This document shows positions 15,019 through 15,110 of a DNA stretch of 15,110 nucleotides, piece by piece. Source of the stretch: DAOUAM01 sp034433305 (GTDB lineage Bacteria > Chloroflexota > Dehalococcoidia > Lucifugimonadales > DAOUAM01); the NCBI GenBank assembly GCA_034433305.1, contig DAOUAM010000108.1, positions 1 to 15,110 of the forward strand. The letters are read 5' to 3'. The notes under the pieces are model-generated. The model was given only the letters and a program-made list of their open reading frames with translations. It had not been told where the DNA came from and searched no databases. How positions within the stretch are numbered: the stretch's first letter is position 1; each line of letters begins with the position of its first letter. The translations under genes were made by a program, and so were the position numbers.

Positions 15019-15110
15019 GTATCCATAGCTGAAAGGCTATGGCCCCATTGAAGCTGGATGGCGTCGAAGAGCGTTCCTATCGTGACGTCGTGTATCCATA
15101 GCTGAAAGGC
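15019..15110 (+). CRISPR. Start of a type I-G CRISPR array, cut by the window end
   Basis: GTATCCATAGCTGAAAGGC occurs at 15019 and again at 15092, a period of 73 nt. Taking the repeat to end in ATTGAAGC, as the 5' handle of many type I repeats does, gives a 36-nt repeat (15019-15054) and a 37-nt spacer (15055-15091). Only 19 nt of the second repeat are visible, so the repeat's 3' end is inferred. The repeat contains CCATAGC-TGAAAG-GCTATGG, a 7-bp stem with a 6-nt loop (15023-15042), suited to Cas6-type cleavage by Csb2. The strand follows from the cas genes, the leader position and the ATTGAAGC end. Confidence 0.9.

Overview
The window looks like a GC-rich bacterial chromosome (roughly 60% G+C by eye). 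It joins a housekeeping lipid-synthesis operon on the minus strand to a complete, compact type I-G (formerly I-U) CRISPR-Cas locus on the plus strand, with a decayed stretch of gene remnants between them. TTG starts preceded by strong Shine-Dalgarno sites, a fatty-acid operon built from MaoC-type dehydratases plus plsX and fabG, and the general style of the proteins are compatible with a Chloroflexota (Dehalococcoidia-like) genome. No marker gene in the window proves this, so the assignment is tentative.

Region 1 (1-5107, all minus strand). The left edge holds an AAA-type ATPase that is open past the window start and is split by a frameshift near 586-595. Upstream of it lies a four-gene fatty-acid/phospholipid operon, transcribed from about 3832 leftward: a MaoC-like hot-dog protein without the catalytic His, a MaoC-type dehydratase with the intact SGDFNPIH motif, plsX and fabG. 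A good promoter (TTGATT-17-TATAAT, 3839-3867) precedes it and carries a GGCAA-4-TTGCC palindrome in its spacer. Further upstream, a gene resembling DUF7309/DUF6930 proteins is also split by a frameshift, near a four-base homopolymer at 4426-4429.

Region 2 (about 5108-6707). No intact gene is recognisable. It contains an IS66-family transposase remnant with a nonsense codon, a frameshift and both ends missing. It also holds a run of inverted repeats including a striking 56-nt imperfect palindrome (6077-6132), and the orphan C-terminus of an SbcC/Rad50-like ATPase (6393-6593). This looks like a recombination or decay zone at the edge of the CRISPR island.

Region 3 (6708-15110, plus strand). 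cas3 (helicase followed by HD), csb3, csb1 (cas7), csb2 (cas5-cas6), a cas4-cas1 fusion and cas2 form one tight operon. Genes overlap by 4, 11 and 4 nt or are separated by 4 and 2 nt, each with its own Shine-Dalgarno site where checked. The order matches the Geobacter sulfurreducens-type I-G locus. A leader of about 224 bp with two strong inverted repeats leads to a CRISPR array beginning at 15019 and cut by the window end after one repeat, one spacer and 19 nt of the second repeat.

Working model: Csb2 would process the array transcript at the 7-bp repeat hairpin. Csb1, Csb2 and Csb3 would form the crRNA-guided complex, Cas3 would degrade the target, and Cas4-Cas1 with Cas2 would select and insert new spacers next to the leader. 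All catalytic motifs that can be checked by eye in Cas3, Cas4-Cas1 and Cas2 are present, so the system looks functional.
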